DNA from: Clostridia bacterium
Lineage (GTDB): Bacteria > Bacillota > DSM-521 > Neomoorellales > Neomoorellaceae
DNA: 6,820 nt
Direction of reading: 5' to 3'
NCBI GenBank assembly: GCA_012727745.1
Contig: JAAYGJ010000003.1
Location: 1-6,820, forward strand
A program made the position numbers and the translations under genes. Numbering within the stretch: the stretch's first letter is position 1; every line of letters begins with the position of its first letter. Under the pieces are notes generated by a model that ran no database searches, was not told the DNA's origin, and worked only from the letters and a program-made list of their open reading frames with translations. Positions 1-5,291 of the stretch are shown in pieces.

Positions 1-95
1 ATACCCTGGGCCTCAGCTTTTGTAGCCTGCTTAGCCTGGTCCAGCCAGGCATTAATCTTTTCCTCATCAATAAAATCAGCTCTCATGGTTTGCAC
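1..95 (-). CDS. hydG: [FeFe] hydrogenase H-cluster radical SAM maturase HydG (N-terminal fragment, runs off window)
   Basis: Only the first 31 codons are inside the window. They read VQTMRADFIDEEKINAWLDQ, then AKQATKAEAQG. The ADFIDEEKI segment followed by a helix resembles the N-terminus of HydG, which comes before the radical-SAM barrel. HydG is known to cleave tyrosine and supply the CO and CN ligands of the H-cluster. None of its cysteine motifs lie in the window, so the call rests on this short match plus position directly after hydF and hydE. I chose the GTG at 95-93 because GGAGGAGG (111-104) lies 8 nt upstream. The in-frame ATG at 86-84 would have a 17-nt spacer. The first 20 nt overlap the 3' end of hydE, which suggests translational coupling. 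Confidence 0.8.
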   Translation of the reverse strand, partial: MQTMRADFIDEEKINAWLDQAKQATKAEAQG

Positions 96-1149
96 CTGAA
101 TTACCTCCTCCGGTTTTAACAGCATGACCGTACCCCCGGGCTAGCGGCCTGCCCAATTCAGCTAAAAGCTTTTTAACTTTTTCCAGTGCCGCTTCAGGTT
201 TTTCAATCATGTCTGCTTTTTGCGGGTAAATTAAATACTTATTGCGTACTGACTGGGGCGTCAAATTAAGCATAATTACGTTGGCGCCACAGCTTAATGC
301 CAGCCTGAGCCCCTCAGGTGACAGGCTCCTCAAGGCAGTAGTTGCCGGCAGGTGGGCGTAAGGTAAAGCTAAACGGGTCACAGCCAGTGTTCTCAGGCTT
401 AGCTCCAAATCCCCGGGAGCAGCATCTTTCAAAGGAGTAGAAGGGTGAGGCAAAAAGGGACCGATGCCTGCCATACCGACCTCCATCTGCCGCATGAGCA
501 GTACATCCGTTGCCAGAGTTTCTAAGTTCTGGCCGGGCAAGCCGACCATATTGCCCATTCCCGTCTGGTAACCAAGCTCTTTAAGCCAGGAAGCGCACTG
601 CAGGCGGGAGCTGAGCCGGCTGTCGGGTTTAAGGTAATGAAAAAGATCGGCATCGGCAGTTTCATGCTTTAACAGGTAGCGGTCAGCTCCAGCCTGCCGC
701 CATAGCCGGTAATCTTCCCGGCAGCGCTCGCCAAGTGAGAGGGTAATTGCCAGATCATGTCTGCTTTTAATCTTTTCAATTAGGCGGGCAATTTCCAGGG
801 AGCTATAATATAAATCTTCTCCTGACTGCAGCACAACCGTGCGGAATCCCAGCTCTGCCGCCTCAGCTACAGCAGCCAGTATCTGCGCTTCTGTTAAGCG
901 GTAGCGGGGTAAACTGCAGTTATCCCGGCGCAAGCCGCAGTAAAGGCAATTTTGGCGACAGTAATTGGAAAACTCAATAATGGCCCGCAGGTGAACTGCA
1001 TCACCAACTGTAGCACGCCGCACCTCATCGGCAGCCTTGAATAGGGCGGAGACTTGCCTGCCCTCAGCCGCCAGCAGCGCCATAACCATTTCCCGGCTCA
1101 ACTTTTCACCTGCCCTGATGCCGGCCAGAGCAGTGCTAAAATTGTACAT
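76..1149 (-). CDS. hydE: [FeFe] hydrogenase H-cluster radical SAM maturase HydE
   Basis: 357 residues, the usual length of the family. HydE is a cytosolic radical-SAM enzyme needed, with HydF and HydG, to assemble the diiron subcluster of [FeFe] hydrogenase. The radical-SAM CxxxCxxC is complete (C64, C68, C71) in the familiar context IIEFSNYCRQNCLYCGLR. It is followed by VVLQSGED (105-112), the barrel motif GMGNMVGLPGQ (197-207), and CGANVIMLNLTPQSVR (287-302), which is typical of the HydE C-terminal region. The extra C-terminal cysteines that bind a second, dispensable FeS cluster in some HydE proteins, such as Thermotoga, are not seen after the YP at 308-309. The ATG at 1149 lies 13 nt after the hydF stop and has a G-rich but imperfect ribosome site (GGGCGGGA). 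The 3' end overlaps the hydG start by 20 nt. Biotin synthase and PylB-type enzymes are relatives, but the hyd context decides the call. Confidence 0.95.
   Translation of the reverse strand: MYNFSTALAGIRAGEKLSREMVMALLAAEGRQVSALFKAADEVRRATVGDAVHLRAIIEFSNYCRQNCLYCGLRRDNCSLPRYRLTEAQILAAVAEAAELGFRTVVLQSGEDLYYSSLEIARLIEKIKSRHDLAITLSLGERCREDYRLWRQAGADRYLLKHETADADLFHYLKPDSRLSSRLQCASWLKELGYQTGMGNMVGLPGQNLETLATDVLLMRQMEVGMAGIGPFLPHPSTPLKDAAPGDLELSLRTLAVTRLALPYAHLPATTALRSLSPEGLRLALSCGANVIMLNLTPQSVRNKYLIYPQKADMIEKPEAALEKVKKLLAELGRPLARGYGHAVKTGGGNSGANHES
104..111 (-). promoter_or_regulatory. Ribosome binding site of hydG
   Basis: The minus strand reads GGAGGAGG here, 8 nt before the GTG at 95-93 and inside the last codons of hydE. 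It decides the GTG start over the ATG three codons later. Confidence 0.7.
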
Positions 1150-1162
1150 GCTGATCCCGCCC

Positions 1163-2374
1163 TTAATCCTTTATTAACGCCAATGCTTCAGGGAAAGGCG
1201 CCAGAGCCCGTTTTAAGATGCCCAGTACAAAAGCAATTAACACCCCGTAGTTGACAATAGGCACGCCTGCCTTTTGAGCAGCAAAAATGCGGCTGAGCAT
1301 CTGGCGCCGGTTAATCATACAGGCGCCGCAGTGGACGATCAAACGGTACTGCTCGAGCTTATCAGGCAATGTCCCGCCGCTGGCCAATTCAAAGTCCAGT
1401 TTGCCCCCCACATATTGGTTCAGCCAGCGCGGGATTTTAGCGGTAGCAATATCGTCATCGACACGGTGGTGGGTGCAGGCCTCGGCAATCAGGACTTTAT
1501 CGCCCGGCTGCAGCTCTTTTATAGCCTGAGCGCCCTTGACCAGGGTAACAAGGTCCCCCTTATAGCGGGCAAAAAGAATAGAAAAAGAAGTTAAGGGCAC
1601 TTCCGGCGGTGTAATAGCGTCAACTGCATGAAAAACCTGTGAATCGGTAATCACCAGCGCCGGCGGTTGCCCACAACGCTTTAAGGCCGCTCTAAGCTGT
1701 TCGTCCTTTACAACCATTACCTGGCAGTTATGATCGAGCAGGTCGCGAATGGTCTGTACCTGCGGCAAAATCAATCTTCCCTGGGGAGCAGCCTCATCGA
1801 GGGGAACTACCAGTAAGGCCAGTTCTCCTGCCGGGAGCAGATCGCCGGCAATAGTAGGCGCCTTCCAATTACGAGGTGCTGCAGCTATCATGGCCTGCTT
1901 TAGCTCACTAATTCCCTGACCTGTAAGGGCACTCACTTTTACCCAGGGAATACCAAAAACAGAATAATCTACCGCCGTTGCCCCCGGCAGATCAATCTTA
2001 TTAATAACGCCAATTACCGGCAGTTCTTTTTGCCTGGCAGTTGTCAGGAAGGCTTTTTCTATTTCCCCTGGACCCTTTTCGGCCGTAACAACCAGCAATA
2101 CCAGATCGGTTTTTTCTAAAACAGCTAAACTTTTTTTAACCCGCTGCCGACCCAGTTCACCGCTATCATCTAGTCCAGCAGTATCGATTAAGACCACAGG
2201 ACCAATGGGGTTAATTTCCATTGACTTGTATACCGGATCAGTGGTAGTACCGGGCACTGCTGACACGATCGCCAGTTCCTGCCCAGTAAGAGCATTAATC
2301 AGGCTGGATTTACCGGCATTACGGCGGCCAAACAGGGCAATGTGCAGCCTGCTACCCCTTGGAGTGTCCTGCAT
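1163..2374 (-). CDS. hydF: [FeFe] hydrogenase H-cluster maturation GTPase HydF
   Basis: 403 residues from the start chosen here, close to the usual ~400. HydF is the scaffold on which the diiron subcluster is completed before transfer to apo-HydA. The N-terminal GTPase domain shows G1 GRRNAGKS (16-23), a GTTTDPVYKSME switch segment, G3 DTAG (64-67), G4 NKID (125-128) and G5 SAL (148-150). The middle dimerisation domain is recognisable from VVPLDEAAPQGRLILPQV and LVITDSQV. The C-terminal cluster-binding domain carries CxH (C300, H302) and HCxxC (H348, C349, C352), followed by INRRQML and VNYGVLIAF. All ligands are present. I start at the ATG at 2374 because GGGAG (2387-2383) lies 8 nt upstream and HydF proteins normally begin a few residues before the PRG/RLHIALFGRRN stretch. 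The ATG at 2401 adds nine unlikely residues. It lies 51 nt after the TM1266-type gene and 13 nt before hydE. Confidence 0.96.
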   Translation of the reverse strand: MQDTPRGSRLHIALFGRRNAGKSSLINALTGQELAIVSAVPGTTTDPVYKSMEINPIGPVVLIDTAGLDDSGELGRQRVKKSLAVLEKTDLVLLVVTAEKGPGEIEKAFLTTARQKELPVIGVINKIDLPGATAVDYSVFGIPWVKVSALTGQGISELKQAMIAAAPRNWKAPTIAGDLLPAGELALLVVPLDEAAPQGRLILPQVQTIRDLLDHNCQVMVVKDEQLRAALKRCGQPPALVITDSQVFHAVDAITPPEVPLTSFSILFARYKGDLVTLVKGAQAIKELQPGDKVLIAEACTHHRVDDDIATAKIPRWLNQYVGGKLDFELASGGTLPDKLEQYRLIVHCGACMINRRQMLSRIFAAQKAGVPIVNYGVLIAFVLGILKRALAPFPEALALIKD

Positions 2375-2382
2375 ATTTTCAT

Positions 2383-2387
2383 CTCCC
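2383..2387 (-). promoter_or_regulatory. Ribosome binding site of hydF
   Basis: The minus strand reads GGGAG, 8 nt before the ATG at 2374. The alternative ATG at 2401 has only AGAGGG with a 3-nt spacer, which is too close. This supports the shorter protein. Confidence 0.6.
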
Positions 2388-2425
2388 GCAACTAAAATCA
2401 TGGTCCCTCTAGCTTTAACTTCACG

Positions 2426-2677
2426 TCAACGGGTAACAAGGGTGCTTTTTACCTGTACTCCGCTTAACTGACCAAGCTTACCCGTCAAAGCGCCAATTTC
2501 ATCGGTAGTGCCATCAACTATCAGGGCAATTACTGCTATGTCCCTTTCCCGGTACGGCACCCCAAGGCGTCCTACTATTACATCCCCATGACTGCTGAGA
2601 ATACTGTTGATTTTGGGAACTTGATCTCTCTGCTCAACAACAATCCCCACTACACCCATACGCCGCTCTTTACTCAC
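2426..2677 (-). CDS. TM1266-type iron-only hydrogenase system regulator
   Basis: 83 residues from the GTG at 2677, matching the ~80-residue family of small ACT/ferredoxin-like-fold proteins named after Thermotoga TM1266. These sit beside [FeFe] hydrogenase maturation genes and are annotated as putative regulators; their biochemical role is not established. Visible family features are RRMGVVGIVVEQRD near the start, the core GDVIVGRLGVPYRERDIAVIALIVDGTTDEIGALTGKLG, and a C-terminal GVQVKSTL strand (the core motif spans residues 30-70). There is no DNA-binding helix-turn-helix, so a direct repressor role is not evident. The ATG at 2731 would add 18 unrelated residues and has no good ribosome site, whereas the GTG at 2677 has AAGGAG 9 nt upstream. 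It is the first gene after the structured leader and terminator at 2929-2756, and hydF follows. Confidence 0.88.
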   Translation of the reverse strand: MSKERRMGVVGIVVEQRDQVPKINSILSSHGDVIVGRLGVPYRERDIAVIALIVDGTTDEIGALTGKLGQLSGVQVKSTLVTR

Positions 2678-2686
2678 TAAAGCCAA

Positions 2687-2692
2687 CTCCTT
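2687..2692 (-). promoter_or_regulatory. Ribosome binding site of the TM1266-type gene
   Basis: AAGGAG on the minus strand, 9 nt before the GTG at 2677. It decides the start against the upstream ATG at 2731. Confidence 0.65.
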
Positions 2693-2755
2693 TTCACAGC
2701 TGCTTTTAGATAAGGGTAAGCACAATCCCAATAAAATTAAGTAGATCCAAGCGAC

Positions 2756-2786
2756 AAAAAAACCTGTTCCCCCATGGAAACAGGTT
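2756..2786 (-). terminator. Rho-independent terminator in the leader of the maturation operon
   Basis: Read on the minus strand, AACCTGTTTCC (2786-2776) pairs with GGAACAGGTT (2770-2761) around a short loop, with one bulged base, and is followed by seven T (2762-2756, the first two shared with the stem). It lies 79 nt upstream of the TM1266-type start codon, not after a gene end, so it would stop either hydA readthrough or transcripts from the promoter at 2964-2936. The 5' arm can instead pair with an upstream AACAGGT (2840-2834), which is the arrangement expected of an attenuator. Confidence 0.75.
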
Positions 2787-2789
2787 AAA

Positions 2790-2929
2790 GAATCACTATC
2801 GTGCTTCTACCCCCTTAACTGCAGTACCAAAGTACCTGTTGCCGCAGGGTTCCTTAAGCTACCCTTCCCTCCCGTCCAGGATATGATCCTGTTCCGGTCA
2901 GGCTAAAAATGATATTCTATTTTATAACT
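2790..2929 (-). promoter_or_regulatory. Structured 5' leader, candidate attenuator or riboswitch of unidentified class
   Basis: About 140 nt between a predicted transcription start (~2929) and the terminator at 2786-2756. Minus-strand hairpins visible by eye are CAGGAT-CAT-ATCCTG, AGGGT with ACCCT around a 10-nt loop, and CAG(G)TAC-TTTG-GTACTG. The sequence AACAGG occurs three times: in the first hairpin region (~2893-2888), at 2840-2835, and in the 3' arm of the terminator. The upstream copies could therefore compete for the terminator's 5' arm. I see no match to the consensus of common riboswitches such as TPP, SAM, cobalamin, T-box, c-di-GMP or fluoride. No leader peptide stands out. The structures are seen; the regulatory role is inferred. 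Confidence 0.45.
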
Positions 2930-2935
2930 ATATCC

Positions 2936-2964
2936 ATTATATAACGTAAGTGCCGCTTTAACAA
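2936..2964 (-). promoter_or_regulatory. Sigma-A type promoter for the TM1266-hydF-hydE-hydG operon
   Basis: On the minus strand TTGTTA (2964-2959, 4 of 6 to the -35 consensus) is followed after exactly 17 bp by TATAAT (2941-2936, perfect -10). The -35 box begins 8 nt after the hydA stop codon. Transcription would start near 2929 and give a leader of about 250 nt before the TM1266-type start. Confidence 0.65.
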
Positions 2965-2972
2965 TGGGTAAA

Positions 2973-4016
2973 CTAAAATTCACCCCGCTCCACATATTCG
3001 GTGTGTAGCAACTTGTGGGATTTTTCGTCTAAAGGCTTACCCAGGTATTCACGGTAAAGAGCCTGAACGGACGGATTTTCATGGGACTTGCGCAGCGGCA
3101 TCTCAACATCAGCCTGGTATATACCCTTAATCCTTTCAGCACGTATCTCCGTGTTGGTCGGAATTGGCTGGCCGCCGCCACCAATGCACCCGCCCGGGCA
3201 ACACATAATTTCGATAAAGTGATACTCTTCACCGGCTTTGACTCGTTCCAAAAGCTCGCGAGCATTACCCAAGCCGTGGGCAACCGCTACTCTTACTTTA
3301 GTCCCATCAACATCGACCGTCGCTTCTTTGATGCCTTCCAGGCCCCGGACTTCGTGGAAATCCACAGAAGGAAGGGTTTTGCCGGTGATCACTTCATAGG
3401 CAGTACGCAGCGCCGCTTCCATTACGCCGCCGGTAGCGCCAAAAATAACACCCGCACCGGTCGATTCGCCCATGGGGTCGTCATACTCTTCTTCCGGCAA
3501 TTCGTCGAAATTAATACCTGCTTCTTTAATCATCCTTGCCAGCTCACGGGTAGTTAGTACATAATCAACATCCTGGTAACCGCTGTCGTTCATCTCCGGC
3601 CGCTGGCATTCAAATTTTTTGGCGGTACAGGGCATAATCGAAACGCTTACCATTTTAGCCGGGTCTACACCAACTCTTTCGGCGTAAAAGGTCTTTACCA
3701 GAGCACCAAACATCTGCTGCGGAGATTTGCAGGTAGATACATTGGGAATTAATTCAGGATAAAAATGTTCCATAAACTTAACCCAGCCGGGACTGCAAGA
3801 AGTAATTAAGGGTAAAGTGCCCCCCTTTGTCAGGCGCTCAATAAATTCATGTCCCTCTTCCATTATGGTCAGGTCAGCGGTAAAATCAGTATCCATAACC
3901 GCATCAAATCCCAGGCGCCGCAAAGCAGCAACCATTTTGCCAGTGCTAATAGCGCCTGGCCGCAGTCCAAATTCCTCCCCGATAGATACCCTTGTAGCCG
4001 GCGCCGTCTGCACCAC
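2973..4016 (-). CDS. hydA: [FeFe] hydrogenase H-cluster domain half (downstream of premature TAA)
   Basis: 347 residues if translation restarts at the GTG at 4016, three codons after the stop. It contains the whole H-domain: L1 TSCSPGW (72-78), L2 MPCTAKKFE (128-136), L3 MCCPGGCIGGGGQP (271-284), and the small-subunit-like C-terminal tail with RKSHENPSV and HKLLHTEYV. Three of the four H-cluster ligands are certain (C130, C273, C277). The canonical L1 motif is TSCCP, and the second Cys is Ser here (AGT codon). By CpI numbering that position (Cys300) is the remaining ligand of the [4Fe-4S] part; the first Cys (CpI Cys299, proton transfer) is kept. No Shine-Dalgarno sequence precedes the GTG, so separate translation would depend on reinitiation. 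The C-terminus looks complete at the TAG at 2975-2973. Confidence 0.8.
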   Translation of the reverse strand: MVQTAPATRVSIGEEFGLRPGAISTGKMVAALRRLGFDAVMDTDFTADLTIMEEGHEFIERLTKGGTLPLITSCSPGWVKFMEHFYPELIPNVSTCKSPQQMFGALVKTFYAERVGVDPAKMVSVSIMPCTAKKFECQRPEMNDSGYQDVDYVLTTRELARMIKEAGINFDELPEEEYDDPMGESTGAGVIFGATGGVMEAALRTAYEVITGKTLPSVDFHEVRGLEGIKEATVDVDGTKVRVAVAHGLGNARELLERVKAGEEYHFIEIMCCPGGCIGGGGQPIPTNTEIRAERIKGIYQADVEMPLRKSHENPSVQALYREYLGKPLDEKSHKLLHTEYVERGEF

Positions 4017-4022
4017 TACAAA

Positions 4023-4694
4023 TTAGTCAGGATCGCCCAGGGCATCCCAGACCTCTTCGGTGTACTCTTTCTCATATAAAGCTCCCACCGGGCATACCAG
4101 GATACACTGGCCGCATTCAACGCAGGGTACGTCGATGAGATTTTTATTAAGGGGCGGCGCAATCTGCGTATCGAAACCACGGTTGACAGCAGAAATAGCA
4201 TTTACTCCCTGAACCTTCTCACACACAGCCACACAGCGACGGCAGAGAATGCATTTTTCTGAATCGCGTACCAGAGCCGGTGTGGAAGCATCCTGAATCG
4301 GTTCGCTCCTGGCGCCTTCAAACCTCACCTGGCGAACATTCAATTCCTCACACAATGTTTGCAGTTCGCAGTTGCCGTTACGGATACAGGAAGTGCAATC
4401 AGTTTTATGGTCAGATAGAATCAGTTCTAAATTTAGCCGCCTGGCCGACCGTACCCGAGGGCTATTAGTCTTAACAACCATACCTTCTGCTACTGAGGTA
4501 ACACAGGCCGCCACAAGGTTCTTTGCGCCTTCCACTTCTACAACACATATCCGGCAAGCGCCAATTTCGTTGATCTCTTCAAGATAACAGAGCGTAGGAA
4601 TGCGGATACCGGCTTGCTCTGCCGCCTTCAAGATGCTTGTGCCGGCCTCCACTTCAACAGGAATATTATCAATAGTTAGCTTTACTGTACTCAA
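4023..4694 (-). CDS. hydA: [FeFe] hydrogenase N-terminal FeS-cluster half (ends at premature TAA)
   Basis: 223 residues carrying the electron-relay domains. The plant-type [2Fe-2S] ligands are C36, C47, C50 and C64. The His-Cys [4Fe-4S] ligands are H96, C100, C103 and C109 (DHKTDCTSCIRNGNCEL). Two CxxCxxCxxxC ferredoxin motifs follow at C148/151/154/158 and C191/194/197/201. All ligands are intact. The start is TTG at 4694: it is preceded by GGGGGAG with a 5-nt spacer, and an in-frame stop at 4721-4719 lies upstream with no better start between. The architecture resembles stand-alone HoxU/NuoG-N proteins, which are about this length, so an independent electron-transfer subunit is conceivable. 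However, the exact in-frame continuation downstream favours a truncated HydA. Confidence 0.85.
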   Translation of the reverse strand: MSTVKLTIDNIPVEVEAGTSILKAAEQAGIRIPTLCYLEEINEIGACRICVVEVEGAKNLVAACVTSVAEGMVVKTNSPRVRSARRLNLELILSDHKTDCTSCIRNGNCELQTLCEELNVRQVRFEGARSEPIQDASTPALVRDSEKCILCRRCVAVCEKVQGVNAISAVNRGFDTQIAPPLNKNLIDVPCVECGQCILVCPVGALYEKEYTEEVWDALGDPD

Positions 4695-4755
4695 TTTCTC
4701 TCCCCCTGTCCTGTAACCTTATTTTACACAGAGTACACCTGGTAAGCTTCCTACG

Positions 4756-4817
4756 TAGCTGCATTTGCTGCAAACTTTCTGCCAGACCAAATGCTTACGC
4801 CAGGAAAAATGCAGCTA
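4756..4817. repeat. Nested, competing inverted repeats just upstream of hydA
   Basis: TAGCTGCATTT (4756-4766) has a perfect 11-bp inverted copy at 4807-4817. Inside it, GCATTTG (4761-4767) can instead pair with CAAATGC (4788-4794), and TTTGCTGCAAA (4764-4774) is itself a palindrome. Just outside, GTAAGC (4742-4747) matches GCTTAC (4793-4798). This is too much dyad symmetry for chance in 80 bp. It may be an operator cluster or an mRNA leader with alternative folds; the sequence does not say which. Confidence 0.5.
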
Positions 4818-4916
4818 GTAATTTAATGCGTAATCACCACCTCCACAGGCCAAAATACTAGCCGCAATGTGGTTTTAATGCTCGCTGTATATTTTTTAAA
4901 ATATGAACAAGTTAAT

Positions 4917-4970
4917 AAAAAAAGTTAAGGCAGCAGATAGTAGCTCCCTTTTACCAGCAAACTATCAGCC
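4917..4970 (-). terminator. Rho-independent terminator upstream of hydA
   Basis: On the minus strand GGCTGATAGT (4970-4961) pairs with ACTATC...GCC (4941-4929), and inner GCT (4958-4956) pairs with AGC (4945-4943). TTAAC and seven T (4923-4917) follow. A flanking 8-bp pairing, AAAGTTAA (5008-5001) with TTAACTTT (4928-4921), would enclose the hairpin and absorb the start of the T-run. It could end transcription from the GDSL hydrolase side or attenuate a hydA leader. Confidence 0.65.
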
Positions 4971-5006
4971 GGATGTTATGTCCATAAAAACTTAAACAAT
5001 TTAACT

Positions 5007-5276
5007 TTATTGTCCTGCTGTTTTTACGAGTGAGCTTCCGTTTAATGCCTGACAGTACCGCACCGGTACTTTGGAGCTTATATAACAATATGCAATCCTT
5101 TTGTCCTCTCGTAGGTAATAAGTAATAAATTCATTTATACATTTATACTTGATATATATTCGACTTTGTTGGAGATTTTCCTTCCTCCAGAAAGCAAAAA
5201 GTGATGCTTTTAATAATGTAGATAAGATAAGCTCCTCTTTTGAACAATAATTCACTATTGCTTGCAAAAAATTCAA
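5007..5276 (-). CDS. Doubtful 89-residue ORF, probably not a gene
   Basis: An open frame from a TTG at 5276 to the stop at 5007. It has no clear ribosome binding site, no recognisable domain and an AT-rich, Ile/Tyr/Lys-rich composition unlike the neighbouring genes. The only point in its favour is the terminator that begins 36 nt after its stop. It could be a decayed gene remnant. It is listed so that the region is not left unexplained. Confidence 0.15.
   Translation of the reverse strand: MNFLQAIVNYCSKEELILSTLLKASLFAFWRKENLQQSRIYIKYKCINEFITYYLREDKRIAYCYISSKVPVRYCQALNGSSLVKTAGQ
5054..5070. repeat. Perfect 7-bp stem with 3-nt loop
   Basis: AGTACCG-CAC-CGGTACT. It has no T-run on the minus strand, so it is not a terminator for the neighbouring genes. 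It would lie at the 5' end of a transcript from the possible promoter at 5107-5079. Confidence 0.5.
5079..5107 (-). promoter_or_regulatory. Possible promoter in the hydA upstream region
   Basis: On the minus strand AGGACA (5107-5102) and TATATA (5084-5079) are separated by 17 bp. Each box matches 4 of 6 consensus bases. In AT-rich DNA such pairs arise easily. It is noted because the hairpin at 5070-5054 and the terminator at 4970-4917 follow, which would define a ~150-nt leader or small RNA. Confidence 0.25.
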
Positions 5277-5291
5277 TTTACTTTTCAGGGG

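Larger units (their letters stand above)
2973..4694 (-). pseudogene. hydA: [FeFe] hydrogenase catalytic subunit (HydA/HndD type), interrupted by an in-frame TAA
   Basis: Read through the single TAA at 4025-4023, this is one open frame of 573 residues, the size of clostridial four-cluster [FeFe] hydrogenases (CpI is 574). The order is a plant-type [2Fe-2S] domain, His-Cys [4Fe-4S] domain, 2x[4Fe-4S] ferredoxin domain and H-cluster domain. The frame does not shift, and the residues on both sides of the stop (WDALGDPD, then FVVVQTAPATRV) match the continuous family sequence, in which Lys usually fills the missing position; AAA to TAA is a one-base change. The enzyme reversibly interconverts H2 with protons and electrons. 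No partner NADH-oxidising subunits are in the window. Possible readings are a recent nonsense mutation, a sequencing error, or a natural split gene. The next two entries describe the halves. Confidence 0.75.
4695..5291. other. AT-rich intergenic region upstream of hydA with no convincing gene
   Basis: Nearly 600 bp separate the GDSL hydrolase stop from the hydA start. The region is visibly richer in A and T than the flanking genes. It contains, in minus-strand order, a possible promoter (5107-5079), a perfect short hairpin (5070-5054), an intrinsic terminator (4970-4917), an AT-rich palindrome near 4890-4905, and nested inverted repeats (4817-4742). The only long ORF is doubtful. No clear -35/-10 pair was found in the last 200 bp before hydA, so the hydA promoter is not assigned. 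Confidence 0.6.

Noticed and set aside
2375..2401. Longer start for hydF at the ATG at 2401
   Set aside because: Its ribosome site is too close, the extra nine residues do not fit the family, and GGGAG is ideally placed for the ATG at 2374.
2678..2731. Longer start for the TM1266-type gene at the ATG at 2731
   Set aside because: It adds 18 residues unrelated to the family, and the GTG at 2677 has a well-placed AAGGAG.
2821..2905. NiCo (czcD-type) riboswitch suggested by a GCGGCAACAG string in the leader
   Set aside because: Only this short string resembles my memory of that class. The other conserved junctions and the four-stem arrangement are not evident, and nickel or cobalt control makes little sense for [FeFe] maturation genes.
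2950..2966. Rex-type redox operator (TTGTTAAA) over the -35 box
   Set aside because: Only one half-site is present; the matching TTAACAA half is missing at the right spacing.
3081..3557. Plus-strand 158-residue frame inside hydA
   Set aside because: It is antisense to strongly conserved H-domain coding sequence, has no recognisable domain and is a typical shadow frame.
4695..5291. CRISPR array, tRNA or insertion sequence in the gene-poor region
   Set aside because: There are no regularly spaced direct repeats, no cloverleaf-like sequence, no transposase remnants and no terminal inverted repeats with target duplications.
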